This document shows, piece by piece, positions 23,181-34,075 of a DNA stretch of 64,000 nt. The DNA comes from Symbiodinium natans. Lineage: Eukaryota > Sar > Dinophyceae > Suessiales > Symbiodiniaceae. The translations under genes and the position numbers were made by a program. The notes below the pieces were generated by a model, which saw nothing but the letters and a program-made list of their open reading frames with translations, did no database searches and was not told the DNA's origin. The stretch spans positions 343,708 to 407,707 of the forward strand of contig CAJNDS010002336.1 of the NCBI GenBank assembly GCA_905221605.1, given 5' to 3'. Each line of letters begins with the position of its first letter. Position 1 is the stretch's first letter.

Positions 23181-23312
23181 GGGGTTTAGGGTTTAGGGTT
23201 TAGGGTTTAGGGTTTAGGGTTTAGGGTTTAGGGTTTAGGGTTTAGGGTTTAGGGTTTAGGGTTTAGGGTTTAGGGTTTAGGGTTTAGGGTTTAGGGTTTA
23301 GGGTTTAGGGTG
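23181..23312 (+). repeat. TTTAGGG array
   Basis: About 18 perfect units, starting after GACGGTTGGGG and ending GGGTGTC. The right flank is unique. Confidence 0.97.
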
Positions 23313-23830
23313 TCTATGGCCTTCAGGGTTACAGGGTTCAGGGTCTATGCCATAAACACGAAACCCATTCCTCTTTCTGGATTAGCACGCAGCCCCCGTG
23401 TTTCGAAGATGCTTGCGGTTGTGTGCGAAGCACGACCTTGTGGGAGCGAAGCGCTTTGGGATTTTTCCCTAAACCCTAGAGGCGAAGCCCTAAACCCTAA
23501 ACCCTAAACCCTAAACCCTAAGCCCTAAACCCACAACCTTTTGCTATGGGAACCCTAAGATGATCACGAAAGGCCCCCTGGAAAGAAGACGAGTTTGGTA
23601 AGCCTGTGGGCGCTGGCCGGTCGACTTTGCACCATGGAACCCTTCGTACAACCCCTGTTGGGTTTAGGGTTTAGGGTTTAGGGTTTAGGGTTTAGGGTTT
23701 AGGGTTTAGGGTTTCGGGTTTAGGGAAGCTACGGGTAGTTTCATGGGCCCCTCAGTCTGGCCCCTAACCTTCTTCACAGGGTTCTGATGTGTGGGCCCTT
23801 AGTCTGTACAGGGTATGTCAGGGGTAAAAA

Positions 23831-23941
23831 CCTTGGGGACTAAATGAACCTTAAAAGGGTTTAGGGTTCATACGCCTTAATAGGACTTATAGTAGTACAG
23901 GGTATATGACCCCAATTTTAGGGTTCATTTCGTCTTCAAGG
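23831..23941. mobile_element. Introner-like element, CCTTGGGGAC family, complete
   Basis: Left CCTTGGGGACTAAATGAACC, right GGGTTCATTTCGTCTTCAAG then G; about 24 bp of inverted repeat. Core AATAGGACTTATAGTAGTAC. Flanking exons not identified. Confidence 0.8.
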
Positions 23942-25221
23942 AAAGGGGTACTCTGTTAAGGGCCCATACTCAGGGCCCACGTGGCTACCCTTAGATGAGA
24001 GCCCCAAATCCCCAGTGAGGCAGTCACTTCTCATTCCTACTCAGGTATAGGAACCAGAAACCATTCTAGGGTTCATATGGTCCCAAAGTGCATGAACCCT
24101 AGCAATTCTACCGTGGACCCTCAAGGTTGTACCCTTGGGTTTTGGGGGGCCCCTGTGTAAGGGAATACAAGGGCCATATGAGGAGCAAATTAAGGGGAAC
24201 CCCTTAGAAGTTCCCCTACAGAGCGCTTAAGCCCTTCGACCCAGGTTGCCCATCTCGGGGTCGGTAGCACCCACGTGGGGCCCGGCACCGGAACCCGTTC
24301 TCCTCGGGACCCGTACTGGTCCCTTTTGAAAAATAAATACCCTAAACCTCACTTCATGACCCTGTGCAGTGCTGACCTTTTCAGGGGGGTATTTCAGGGC
24401 CCCAGCCCAGGGGTCCCGGATTTTTCGGGGGTGAAACAGCCCCTCCCTTGGCCCTCAGCCCCTTTTAGGCCTCGGGCTCCGCCCCCTGCCAAGGCCCTCG
24501 TGGCCTGCTGGGCCTGAGCCTCACGGCCCATCTCTTCCTGCGGCTTTTTTTGTGAGCCTGAACCAGGCTAGCGACCACCGTGACGGAATGAAAATGTTTT
24601 ATGGAAAGCAAGCAATTGGCTTGAGTTTAGGCCTAAACCCTAAAAGGGATAGGTTTGGGTGGCTTTGCCGGGAGAAAAGTGTTAGATGGCCTTCCACAGT
24701 CGGGCCAAAGCTGCTCTTCGCGCCTCACGAAGCTTTCAAAGGCTTGAGGGTCGGCCTCCACCCTAAATCCTAAACCCTAAACCCTAAACCCTAAACCCTA
24801 AACCTAGGGTTGAGGGTCGGCCTTTGCAGCATCGCAATGCTTTCTTCGATCATGGCGCAGTCCTTTCCAGTCGGGCCGTGTAATTTCTTGGTGGGTTTAG
24901 CGGCCACAGGGCGGCCCTGATCATGGCTTTCCCTACACCCTAAACACTAAACCCTAAACCTTCAACCCTAAACCCTAAACCCTAATCCCTAAGCCCTACA
25001 CCCTAAACCCTAAGCCCCTAAGCCCGAAGCCCTGACCCCTAAGTCATAAACCTCTGGGCTCTCCGTGCCTGGGTAGGGAATCAGGGACTCAGCCACCCCT
25101 AAATCCCTATAAGTTCCCTTAAGGGATCAGGATTATATGGGATGGGGGGGGGGGGGGGGGCGGGGAGGGGTTCACCTTAAACCCTAAACCCTAAATCCTA
25201 AACCCCAAACCCTAAACCCTA

Positions 25222-25340
25222 CAGATGTATATATGTATACATGTATATATGTATATATGTACATATGTACATATGTACATATGTACATATGTACATATGT
25301 ATATATGTATATATGAACATATGCACATATATACATACAG
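25222..25340. repeat. (ATGTACAT) microsatellite
   Basis: ATGTATATATGTATACATGT and seven GTACATAT units; self-complementary. Confidence 0.92.
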
Positions 25341-25688
25341 GGGGACATAAAGTACCTAGTTCCCCCATTCCCTACGAAGGGCTCTCTAGGATGATCTCAA
25401 CAGCAAATTGAGCTGGCGGCCGCCGTGAGCCATCTGTAAATAAACAGAAGAAGTTCAGGGTTCAGGGTTAGAGGGTTTAGGGTTTAGGGTCTAGCCCTAA
25501 ACCCTAAACCCTAAACAATAAACCCTAAACCCTAAACCCTACACCCTAAACCCTAAACCCTAAACCCTATCTACCGGTTGAGAGTAGAGGGGTTTGGATG
25601 GCTTTAGGGCTTCCGGTTTCTCCAAGAAAGACAAACCCAAGACCTCCAAGCCTGCGAACACCCTGAGCCCGAAACGCCGAAAAACTCA

Positions 25689-25770
25689 TGGGTTTGGGGT
25701 TTGGGGTTTGGGGTTTGGGGTTTGGGGTTTGGGGTTTGGGGTTTGGGGTTTAGGGTTTAGGGTTTAGAGG
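25689..25770 (+). repeat. (TTTGGGG)8 then TTTAGGG
   Basis: Eight perfect TTTGGGG units at 25693-25748, then TTTAGGG. It is a homogenised variant block like those at 22607, 51318 and 55640. Confidence 0.95.
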
Positions 25771-26837
25771 TATGACAACTTTTAGGCGCTGAACCCGATA
25801 TTCGGAGCCAAGGGGCTGAGAAACTATAGGCTTTGAGGCTTTCAGGGCTGAGGAAAACTCAAAAGCTCCATCCCCATCTCAACCCTCAGTCGCTCAACCT
25901 GAACCTCTAAAAGCCTAACCTGTTAAACTAGCCCCTTGGAACTGCAAACCCTAAACCCTGAACCGTACGCCCTAAACCCTACACCCTAAACCCTAAACCC
26001 TAAACCCTAAACCCTAAACCCTAAACCCTAAACCCACAAAATCCCTCAAAGGCCAGGAGCGCAGGCCTGGGAGAGCTTCCGTCGTCGCTGCAACCAAGGG
26101 TCCTGGGCAGATGCTGCCATGCGCTTTTAGGGTTTGGGGTTTGGGGTTTAGGGTTTGGGGTTTAGGGTTTAGGGTTTAGGGTTTAGGGTTTAGGGGTTTA
26201 GGGGTTTAGGGTTTAGGGTTAAGAGTTCAGGGTTTAGGGTTCAGGGTTGAGGGTTTACTACTGGGCCGCGTTGCGAACCCGACTCCCTCCAAACTCTCAA
26301 CCGCCCTAACCCGAGACCTTGGACAACACATGCATCACTACCAGGATGGGCTATTAGGCCCTATAATCCCTATAATCAACCCTATGCAGGGCCTTTTTAA
26401 CGGGTTATAGGGGAGAATAGCCCGTCCTGGTAACCACGTGCTTTGGTTGAAACAAAAACGACTTGAGCGTTTCAGAGCCCTCGTCCCGCACGCACAGGGA
26501 ACAAGTCCCGTCAGTATACATACACACACACACACTCGCACATATATGTGTATATATATATATACACCGTTTAAAAAGGGCTTAGAGTTCAGGGTTTAGT
26601 GGTTTGGGGTCTGTTTATGTTATACCTCTGAAAGGGCCAGGCGCCACTTCCATTGAGTATATTATACTTCTACCAATATGGGGGGGGTTCCCGAAATTAG
26701 GGGTACCTTCTTGGGGTCCTTCTTATAAGGGGATCCTACTATTTGGAGGTCTATCTTAGGGCGCCTTATTTTCGTAAAGTCCCATATGAGCCATGGTTTT
26801 TATTCGATGGTGTTTTTAATGGAAATTTATTTCCTTC

Positions 26838-27500
26838 CGCGGAACCCTTCCGCGGACCTTCCGCGCCTCGAAAGGTAGCTTCCGCGGGGCATGTTTTTAG
26901 AGCTTTCTTCCGCGGACCCTTCCGCGGAGCCATTTTCGCGTGAATTCGTACAGTTCCTTCCGCGCAGTACGTTTGTAGTCTTAGGCACGTGTCCCATGAA
27001 GTTCCGGAACGACTGTCGATGTTGAAACCGAACAAGCACATGGTGTAGGTTAGTCTGCGGCCCACACCACGTAGAAGAAATGACAGAACCGCACATGAAC
27101 ACAATGAAATCTGTAGACAACACGAGTGTGCAGGGTTCGTCGTTTTGCTGCTACTACGTCGTCATGTCGAAGATGGTGTTTCACACACGAAGCGGAAGCC
27201 TACTACTCCAGAATGGACCCCATCCTTCCGCGGAGCTTCCGCGGAGCTTCCGCGGAGCTTCCGCGGAGCTTCCGCGGATTTCCCGCACCCGCCTCCCATC
27301 CAAACACCATTGCGCTAGACGAGGTTTGCGGGGCTGCTGGGTAGGTGGTTGTTAATAGTTCGTGGTACTTTTGGAGCGTAGCCCAAAAGCCTAAACCCTA
27401 AACCGGCCAGGCGCCAGGGATATGCTTAAGACGGAGCTTCCGCAAGCTTCCGCGGGAAGATGCTTCCGCCAAACCTTCCGCGTGCTTCCGCGGCCACAGC
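26838..27500. repeat. Cluster of TTCCGCGGA palindromic motifs
   Basis: The self-complementary core CCGCGG recurs as TTCCGCGGAGC/ACC. It is scattered at 26838-26960, tandem at 27227-27280 (GCTTCCGCGGA repeated five times, 11-bp unit) and again at 27433-27505. Between them lies non-repetitive sequence (26960-27220) that is open on both strands. Confidence 0.9.
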
Positions 27501-28005
27501 GCGGAGCTCATTCTGAGCACAAAACCAAAATATATTTCCGTACTAAAGTAACTTTCAAGAAGCGCCTAAAAAAACCGCAGCTCATATGAAGGTACCAAGG
27601 TCAGTCGAAAGAAAGTCTACCCGCCCTACACTGTGAATTCCTGCTCGAAACCCAAACCTGAACTCTAAACCCGATAAACCCTATAAACTCTATAAAGCCC
27701 TATACACCATATAGACCCTATACACCCTAGACGCCCTCTAAACCCCACAAACCCTAAACTCCGCCAATCCAACACATCCCCTTGAGGGTGTGGCAAGTGG
27801 TCCGCTGCTTGCAGGGCCAGTGCTGAGCGCGTCTCCCTCGAGTGCCGAGGCAGCATGGGGTTTAGGGTTTAGGGCTTAGGGTTTGGGGTTCAGGGTTAGG
27901 GCATGCAGGATTCAAGGTCCTACGGAACACCTTAATTTAAGAACAAACGGCCCCTTAACCCTAAGAAGCCCCACAGGGGACTCTATTTACCTGCAGTTTA
28001 CAAAG

Positions 28006-29125
28006 TAATTGTAAATTGTAAACGCTTGCGCGCGCCGCCTCGGCAACCGGGCCGGCCCCAGGACAGGAAAGGAGGAAAGGTTCGCAAAAAAAGGGCAGCG
28101 GGGTAAAGGGGGGGGGGGGGGGGGGGGAGGGGGGAGGGGGGGGGGAGGGGGGGGGGGGGAGGGGGGTGGGGGGGGGGGGAGGGGGCCCCCCCCCCCCACC
28201 CCCCGCCCCCACCCCCCCACAAGTGTCATTTCCACATGCGTGGCCGGTGGCTGCGTGGACGTTTCCGTGGTCTGCGTGGCCCGGCTTATGGTCTCGTTTC
28301 ACAGAATTACATGCTGATAGGGGCTCTGGTGCGTTTAGGGTGGTGGCCAAAACGCACTGAGCTCTTTTTCTCGGCGATTCGCACTGTGCATAAACCCTAA
28401 CCCTAAACCCTAAAGCCTCCCGAGTCTAGGGGTTTAGGGGCACGACCCAGGGCCTTCACGGCGTTGAGGGTTTAGGGCAGATGTGGACCTTCAGAGATTG
28501 GGGTTTTTGGTTTATGCAAAACGCACTTCCCCCTTCCGCCCCCGCTCTTCCCCTCCCCTCCCCGTGCGTTTTGGGGGGCCTGCAAAATGCACCCCCCCCT
28601 TCCCCCTCTTCCCCCCCCCCCCCTCCCGCCCCCCCCCTCCCCCCCCCCGTGCGTTTTGGAAGACCTGCAAACCCCCGCCTCCCCACCCCCCCCTCCCCCC
28701 CCCCCCCCGTGCGTTTTGGAAGGCCTCGAAAACGCACTGCTTCCTCCCACCCTCCAGTTGCAGCTCCAGTTGCAAGCAAAGTGCGTTTTGGAAGGCCTCG
28801 AAAACGCACTGCTTCCTCCCACCCTCCAGTTGCAGGTTGCAAGCAAAGTGCGTTTTGGAAGGCCTCGAAAACGCACTGCTTCCTCCCTCCCTCCCTCGGG
28901 TCCCTAAAAAAACACATCCGTGGACAATGGGGTCTGTGGACAGTTCCGTGGCCTGCGTGTACGGATGGTCTCCGTGGACAGACACTTGCGTGGATATGAC
29001 ACTTGGCCCCCCACCCCCCCCCCTTCCCCTCTGCCCTTGCGAAACCCTCTTTCCTCCTTTCCTGTCCTGGGCCGGCCCGGCTGCCGAGGCGGCGCGCGCA
29101 AGCGTTTACAATTAAAGCAATTACA
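28006..29125. mobile_element. 1.1-kb element with terminal inverted repeats of about 95 bp, no transposase
   Basis: Left arm (28006-28100) includes AATTGTAAACGCTTGCGCGC, GCCGCCTCGGCAACCGGGCC and GGACAGGAAAGGAGGAAAGG. Right arm (29030-29122) is its reverse complement with few mismatches. Next inward come poly-G (28108-28190) on the left and poly-C (29010-29022) on the right. Inner sequence holds a second inverted pair (AAGTGTCATTTCCACATGCG near 28220 and GCGTGGATATGACACTT near 28988). No transposase frame is visible, so it would be non-autonomous. Confidence 0.75.
28560..28877 (+). repeat. Tandem units, each with a GTGCGTTTT...AAAACGCAC palindrome
   Basis: Units of about 70 bp begin at 28709, 28781 and 28849 (GTGCGTTTTGGAAGGCCTCG then AAAACGCACTGCTTCC). 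Partial units at 28563 and 28650 are set in poly-C. They lie inside the 28-kb inverted-repeat element. Confidence 0.9.
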
Positions 29126-29685
29126 GGGTAATTAGTTACTACTAAACTGTGGGAATTTCTAAAAGGTCTAACTTTCTAAAACTGTAGGTAAAGAGGGTCC
29201 CAGGTCAACCTAATCCGAAACTTACACCCAACAAGCTCAGGGCGCTGCGGGAGGTGCTAGGTCTTTGAGGTTGCTTGTTTCGGGCTGAGGGTTGAGGGTT
29301 CAGGGTTCAGGGTCGACTGCTCTAGGGTTTCGGGCTTAGGGCGGCAAATGTCACAGTCTGCTACCCCCGCCGTCTCCAACCGACCCCGAGACCCCCCCGC
29401 CCCCCAAGGTTTAGGGTTTATGGTTTAGGGTTTACCCCTAAACCCTAAACCCTCAACCCCATAAGCCCAATCCTAGATCCTGCATCCACCAGAAGTTCTT
29501 GTCCGCGCCCACTGAAAACCACAAACCCGAAGTCTCCCAAAAATCCTGGCCCTAAACCCTATACCCTATACCCTAAACCCTAAACCCTAAATTCCCACCC
29601 GGCCTGCTTAGGCCGTACCCACCCTTTTCTAGGGTGCCTGGACCCACAAAATACACGGCAGTGATGAACACCTTTGCTGGACCCC

Positions 29686-29785
29686 CCTGACCCCCCCCCT
29701 GACCCCCCCCCCCCCCCCCCCTGCCCCCCCCCCACCCCCCCCCCCTGACCCCCCCCCCCCTGACCCCCCCCCCCCCCCCCCCCCA
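29686..29785 (-). repeat. Poly-C with CCTGACCCC spacing
   Basis: C runs of 8-23 separated by TGA; a possible decayed tandem repeat of the form TGAC8-10. Confidence 0.93.
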
Positions 29786-30031
29786 CAAATGTTTGGTTTC
29801 ATCGAGATTTGTTTTCATGGTAAGAATTGAGGGCGACACCCTAAAAGGTAGTGGTTTGGGTGGTGGCCTGTGAAAGCTCACAGCGGGTGGGGAGAAAGAA
29901 CCCAGCACCAATGAAATTGTTGGATTACATTGAAAACAGATGCCTTCGCGTGACATGCCGCCCCCCCACACCCCCTGGGTGTGCAGGGGCGCCATTTACA
30001 CATGGTACTTACTGCCGCTGCGCGGCGAGAC

Positions 30032-30165
30032 GCCCTAAACCCTAAACCCTAAACCCTAAAACCTAAACCCTAAACCCTAAACCCTAAACCCTAAACCCTA
30101 AACCCTAAACCCTAAACCCTAAACCCTAAACCCTAAACCCTAAACCCTAAACCCTAAACCCGAAC
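30032..30165 (-). repeat. CCCTAAA array
   Basis: About 19 units, one slipped (AAAACCTAAACCC near 30060). It directly precedes the TTCGTGGGCAAGGCCC tandem array. Confidence 0.97.
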
Positions 30166-30192
30166 CCTCTCCTACCATATAATTATAAACCT

Positions 30193-30605
30193 TAATGGTA
30201 TTCGTGGGCAAGGCCCGAATATTCGTGGGCAAGGCCCAAAGATTCGTGGGCAAGGCCCAAATATTCGTGGGCAAGGCCCAAAATCCGGATTTTGGGCCTT
30301 GCCCACGATTCTTTTGGCCTTGCCCACGAATTTTTGGGCCTTGCCCTCGAATTTATGGGCCTTTTGGTTCGTGCCGAATATTCGTGGGCAAGGCCCAAAT
30401 ATTCGTGGGCAAGGCCCAAATCTTCGTGGGCAAGGCCCAAATCTTCGTGGGCAAGGCCCAAATATTCGTGGGCAAGGCCCAAGTATTCGTGGGCAAGGGC
30501 CAAGTATTCGTGGGCAAGGGCCAAGTATTCGTGGGCAAGGGCCAAATATTCGTGTGCAAGGCCCAAATATTCGTGGGCAAGGCCCAAAAATTCGTAGGCA
30601 AGGCC
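30193..30605. repeat. TTCGTGGGCAAGGCCCAAATA tandem array with inverted centre
   Basis: About 23-bp units of TTCGTGGGCAAGGCCCAAAT. Four units read forward (30199-30280), three to four are inverted (30290-30365), then about ten are forward again (30375-30605). Variants such as GGGCCAAGT are grouped in neighbouring units, implying recent local duplication. All frames are open, which explains the long ORFs here. Confidence 0.95.
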
Positions 30606-30760
30606 CGGCCTTGAGCCCCTCAACCCTTGAGACCCTAAACCCTTGAGACCCTGAACCCTTGAGCCCCTGAACCCTTGAGACCCTAAAGCCTTGAGTCCCT
30701 AAACCCATGAAACCCTAAACCCTTGAGACCCTAAACCCTTGAGACCCTAAACACTTGCGA
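30606..30760 (-). repeat. CCTTGAGACCCTAAA tandem repeat
   Basis: A 15-bp unit of CCCTAAA plus CCTTGAGA, about ten copies with point changes; a higher-order derivative of the telomeric unit. Confidence 0.9.
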
Positions 30761-31164
30761 ACCCCCATTAGTTTTGATGTTGAGCCATCCAAAAAAAGAA
30801 TAAGAAGAAAGTATGTCTTAATGTTATGGGAACTCCGGGTGGGTGGGTATTTTTCGATGGTCTAAACAGCGAACCTAAACGAGAAATTGCTCGACCAGGA
30901 GCTCTTGAACCCTAAACCCTAAACCCTAAACCCTCCAACTAAGGAAGGCACCAGCCCTTGGTTGGCGATCTGTGCCTGGGTGTAGAGTGGGTTGTGGTTT
31001 AGGGTTTAGGGTTTAGGGTTTAGGGTTTAGGGATTGGTCTAGGGTCTAGGGTTCAGGGTTTAGGGCAGCGAATTGATAAGAAGGGTACTTTTTTCTTTGT
31101 TTTTTTTTTGTTTTGGGAGGGGGGTGGGGGGGGTTGCTTACTTTAGACGGGGAAGGCTTTTGAG

Positions 31165-31438
31165 CCCTAAACCCTAAACCCTAAACCCTAAACCCTAAAC
31201 CCTAAACCCTAAACCCTAAACCCTAAACCCTAAACCCTAAACCCTAAACCCTAAACCCTAAACCTAACCCTAAACCCTAAACCCTAAACCCTAAACCCTA
31301 AACCCTAAACCCTAAACCCTAAACCCTAAACCCTAAACCCTAAACCCTAAACCCTAACCTAAAACCCTAAACCCTAAACCCTAAACCCTAAACCCTAAAC
31401 CCTAAACCCTAAACCCTAAACCCTAAACCCTAAACCCT
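31165..31438 (-). repeat. Long CCCTAAA array (about 275 bp)
   Basis: Three sub-blocks of perfect CCCTAAA are separated by slipped units (AAACCTAACCC near 31262, CTAACCTAAAACC near 31355). It ends at a sharp junction with unique sequence at 31439. Confidence 0.97.
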
Positions 31439-31728
31439 GTTCGTGGTTTGTCGGGCTCAATCAGACGTGCAAACCCTAAGACGAAACCCTAACCACTGCC
31501 TCGAGCAACCCTTCTTCCTGAGCAACGCAAGGGAAGACTTCTAGGGCCTTCTTGCGTTACCGCCCCCGACAAAAAACATCAAAACCCGCGAGACCAACTA
31601 AACCCCATACACACCTTCTACGGATGTAGGGTCTGCCCACAACATCATGACAGCAGCCCACAGTGAACCCTAAACCCTGAACCCTAAACCCTTTTGGCCT
31701 TGGAAATTCCACAAGACCGAACAATTGA

Positions 31729-31815
31729 GCGCCAAAAGGGTTTATGGTTCAGATACCTTAACAGGAAGCAGGGTAGTTTGGCGTACATGACCTCGATTCT
31801 AGGGTTCATTTGGAC
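31729..31815. mobile_element. Introner-like element, CCTTGGGGAC family
   Basis: AAAAGGGTTTATGGTTCAGA, then GTACATGACCTCGATTCTAG and GGTTCATTTGGACCCCAG. The left terminus is diverged. Confidence 0.65.
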
Positions 31816-33627
31816 CCCAGATTGTACAAGACCCTAAACCCTAAACCCTAAACCCTAAACCCTAAGCCCTAAACCCTAAACCCTAAACCCTTAACAATCC
31901 ATGTCACTGCAGATCAGAGACCCCGAGCCCTTCAGAGTTACCGTGGAGTTCGAAGCTCAAGGTTTACGGTTTAGAGTTCTTGGGTTCGGGGGTTGAGGTT
32001 TAGGGAAGCTTAGGGCAAACAAAAACCCCCTAACCCTAAACCCTAAACCCTAAACCCTAAACCCTAAACCCTAAACCCTAAACCCTAAACCCTCTGGTCA
32101 AACCTCCAAACTTCACCTCGAACTGTGCGGCGGCACTTACCACCAGAACCTCAAACCCAACACCGCTCGAATGGCCCTTCCACAGGCTCGCACTCTAGAC
32201 CCCGCACTGAAAACCGAAGCGCAACGCCTTAAACCCTAAACCCTAAACCCTAAACCCTAAACCCTAAACCCTAAACCCTAAACCCTAAACCCTAAACGCT
32301 AGAACTGAAAATTTTGCCCGAGTGGCCATTTGATTGAAAGATTGGCTTTGGCTCCGCATGTGCACCAGTCTTGCCTGCAGAGAATTCCGCAACAGTCAGG
32401 GCCTCAGAATCTGGGTTCCAGGTTCCGGGTGTGTCAAACCCTAAACCCTAAACCCTGAACCCTGAACCCTAAACCCTAAACCCTAAACCCGAAACCCCCT
32501 CAGCATCTGGGTGTGAGGTTCCAAGGAGTATTACATGAACCGTGCACACCGCAAGGGACTTAGCCAACCTATTGTATGACCCTAAACCCTAAACCCTAAA
32601 CCCTAAACCCTAAACCCTAAACCCTAAACCCTAAACCCTAAAACCTAAACCCTAAACCCTCAGTCACTTTGTATCGGGTCCTCCCTGGCCTGGTCTTGAG
32701 TCTGAAGCTTAGACTCCTAAACCCTCAACCCTCAATCCTCAACCGTCAACCCTCAACCCTAAACCCCAAATCCTACACCCTAAATCCGAGCTCTTTTCGC
32801 GGATCGAGGTGTTTGTGCTTGGAGATCAGGGGAACCAACCCTAAACCCTAAACCCTAAACCCTAAACCCTAAACCCTAGACCCTAAACCCTAAACCCTAA
32901 ACCCTAAACCCTAAACCCTAAACCAACCTCCTGTCTTGTGTTTAGGGTTTGCTGCAACCCTCCAGCCCATGAGCCCCGAAAGCCCTAGAAACCAAAAAAG
33001 CCCAAGCCCTACACCCAAAAACCCTAAACCCCTAAACTCTCCCTTTATGCTCAGAGTATGTGATTAGGGTTTAGGGTCTAGGGTCTAGGGTTTAGGGTTT
33101 CCCGAATTGCGTACCTTCAGGGCCCTTGCTATGGGGTACTTGGAAGGGGATGGGGGGGGGGGGTGGGGGAGGGGTGGGAGGGGGGGCTGCAAGCAAGTTT
33201 CAGCCCCTGAGCCCGAAACCCTAAACCCTATGCCCTGAACCCTACACCCTGAACCCTGCGATGCCCCTAAGAAGTGTGGCCTGGAGATCCTGTAGTACCT
33301 TGTACGCCACGTCCTGTCTTCGGGGTTTAGAGTTTGGGGATTAACGCGCTCGATCTCCGAACAAAATGGGGCTTCGAGTGTATCCCGACCCTCAACCCTA
33401 AACCCTAAACCCCTAAACCCCTAAACCCCCTAAACCCTTAAACCCTTAAACCCTAAACCCCTAAACCCAAAACAGGGTGCATGGGGCTCAAGAACCCCAG
33501 ACAAACGCACTGACACTGGGAAACCCGAACCCTCCCTGAATCACACCATGTTTTTCAGGGGTTTGTGGGTTTCACTTTGGGATGTTCTTCGGGTTTAGGG
33601 TTTGGGGTTTGGGGTTTGGGGTTTAGT

Positions 33628-33713
33628 GTTACTAACAGTCCTGAATAGGGATTCTAGTACCCCCTATTGAAACCCCGATTATGACTGCTAGTAGGATTCT
33701 ACCTCGGGAACAC
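33628..33713. mobile_element. GATGTTCCCCC-family element, truncated or diverged
   Basis: Shares ACTAACAGTCCTGAATAGGG and ATTCTAGTACCCCC with the 20795 copy; the right end is GGGAACACC. The left terminus is lost next to TTTGGGG/TTTAG repeat. Confidence 0.6.
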
Positions 33714-33969
33714 CTGAGGACCCCGCCCCTGTTAAGAGGACCTTCTGAAACAAGGGGGAGGGGTAGCAAGGGAGCCCTGCACTCTACAGAGCTTAAACAC
33801 GGTTTAGGGTTTAGGGTTTAGGGTTTAGGGTTTAGGGTTTAGGGTTTAGGGTTTAACCCAAAACCCTAAACGTCGGATGGCTCGTGCGTGAGGATTTCAA
33901 GAACAGGGAGCCCTAAGAGGACAATCGAAGAAGAGAGCGAGTCGCCTACGGTACCTGCTTCAGGGTTGA

Positions 33970-34075
33970 GGCTTGGCTGCACTTAGAAATTTAGTTTTTA
34001 GCTGCCTTATTAAGAAACCCAATAAACCCAAAAAGGCTAAGGACCTAAAGTTACAGTAAGGCACCACTCAGAGGA
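33970..34075. mobile_element. Short interspersed element, GCTGCCTTATTAAG family (copy 2)
   Basis: Same blocks as 18330-18460 with about 20 bp missing near the left side. Confidence 0.8.

Larger units (their letters stand above)
21180..26820. other. Repeat mosaic without recognised genes
   Basis: Minus-strand arrays at 21183-21245, 22136-22170, 22575-22715, 23039-23092, 23490-23530, 24765-24805, 24940-25020, 25180-25220, 25495-25570 and 25975-26035. Plus-strand arrays at 21389-21425, 21963-22000, 23181-23312, 23658-23725, 25689-25770 and 26125-26260. TA-rich microsatellites at 22327-22380 and 25222-25340 (GTACATAT units). A GC-rich island at 24240-24740 has open frames on the plus strand but no recognised protein. 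Confidence 0.75.

Noticed and set aside
23181-23312. CRISPR array
   Set aside because: Tandem heptamers without spacers of constant length, in a eukaryotic context with no cas genes.
28456-29115. Proline- or glycine-rich proteins of 100-210 residues
   Set aside because: Read-through of poly-C/poly-G and GTGCGTTTT repeats inside the inverted-repeat element; competing frames on both strands.
30172-30708. Long open frames on both strands (up to 178 codons)
   Set aside because: They are translations of the 23-bp TTCGTGGGCAAGGCCC tandem array, open in all frames because the unit lacks stops; no sign of coding selection.
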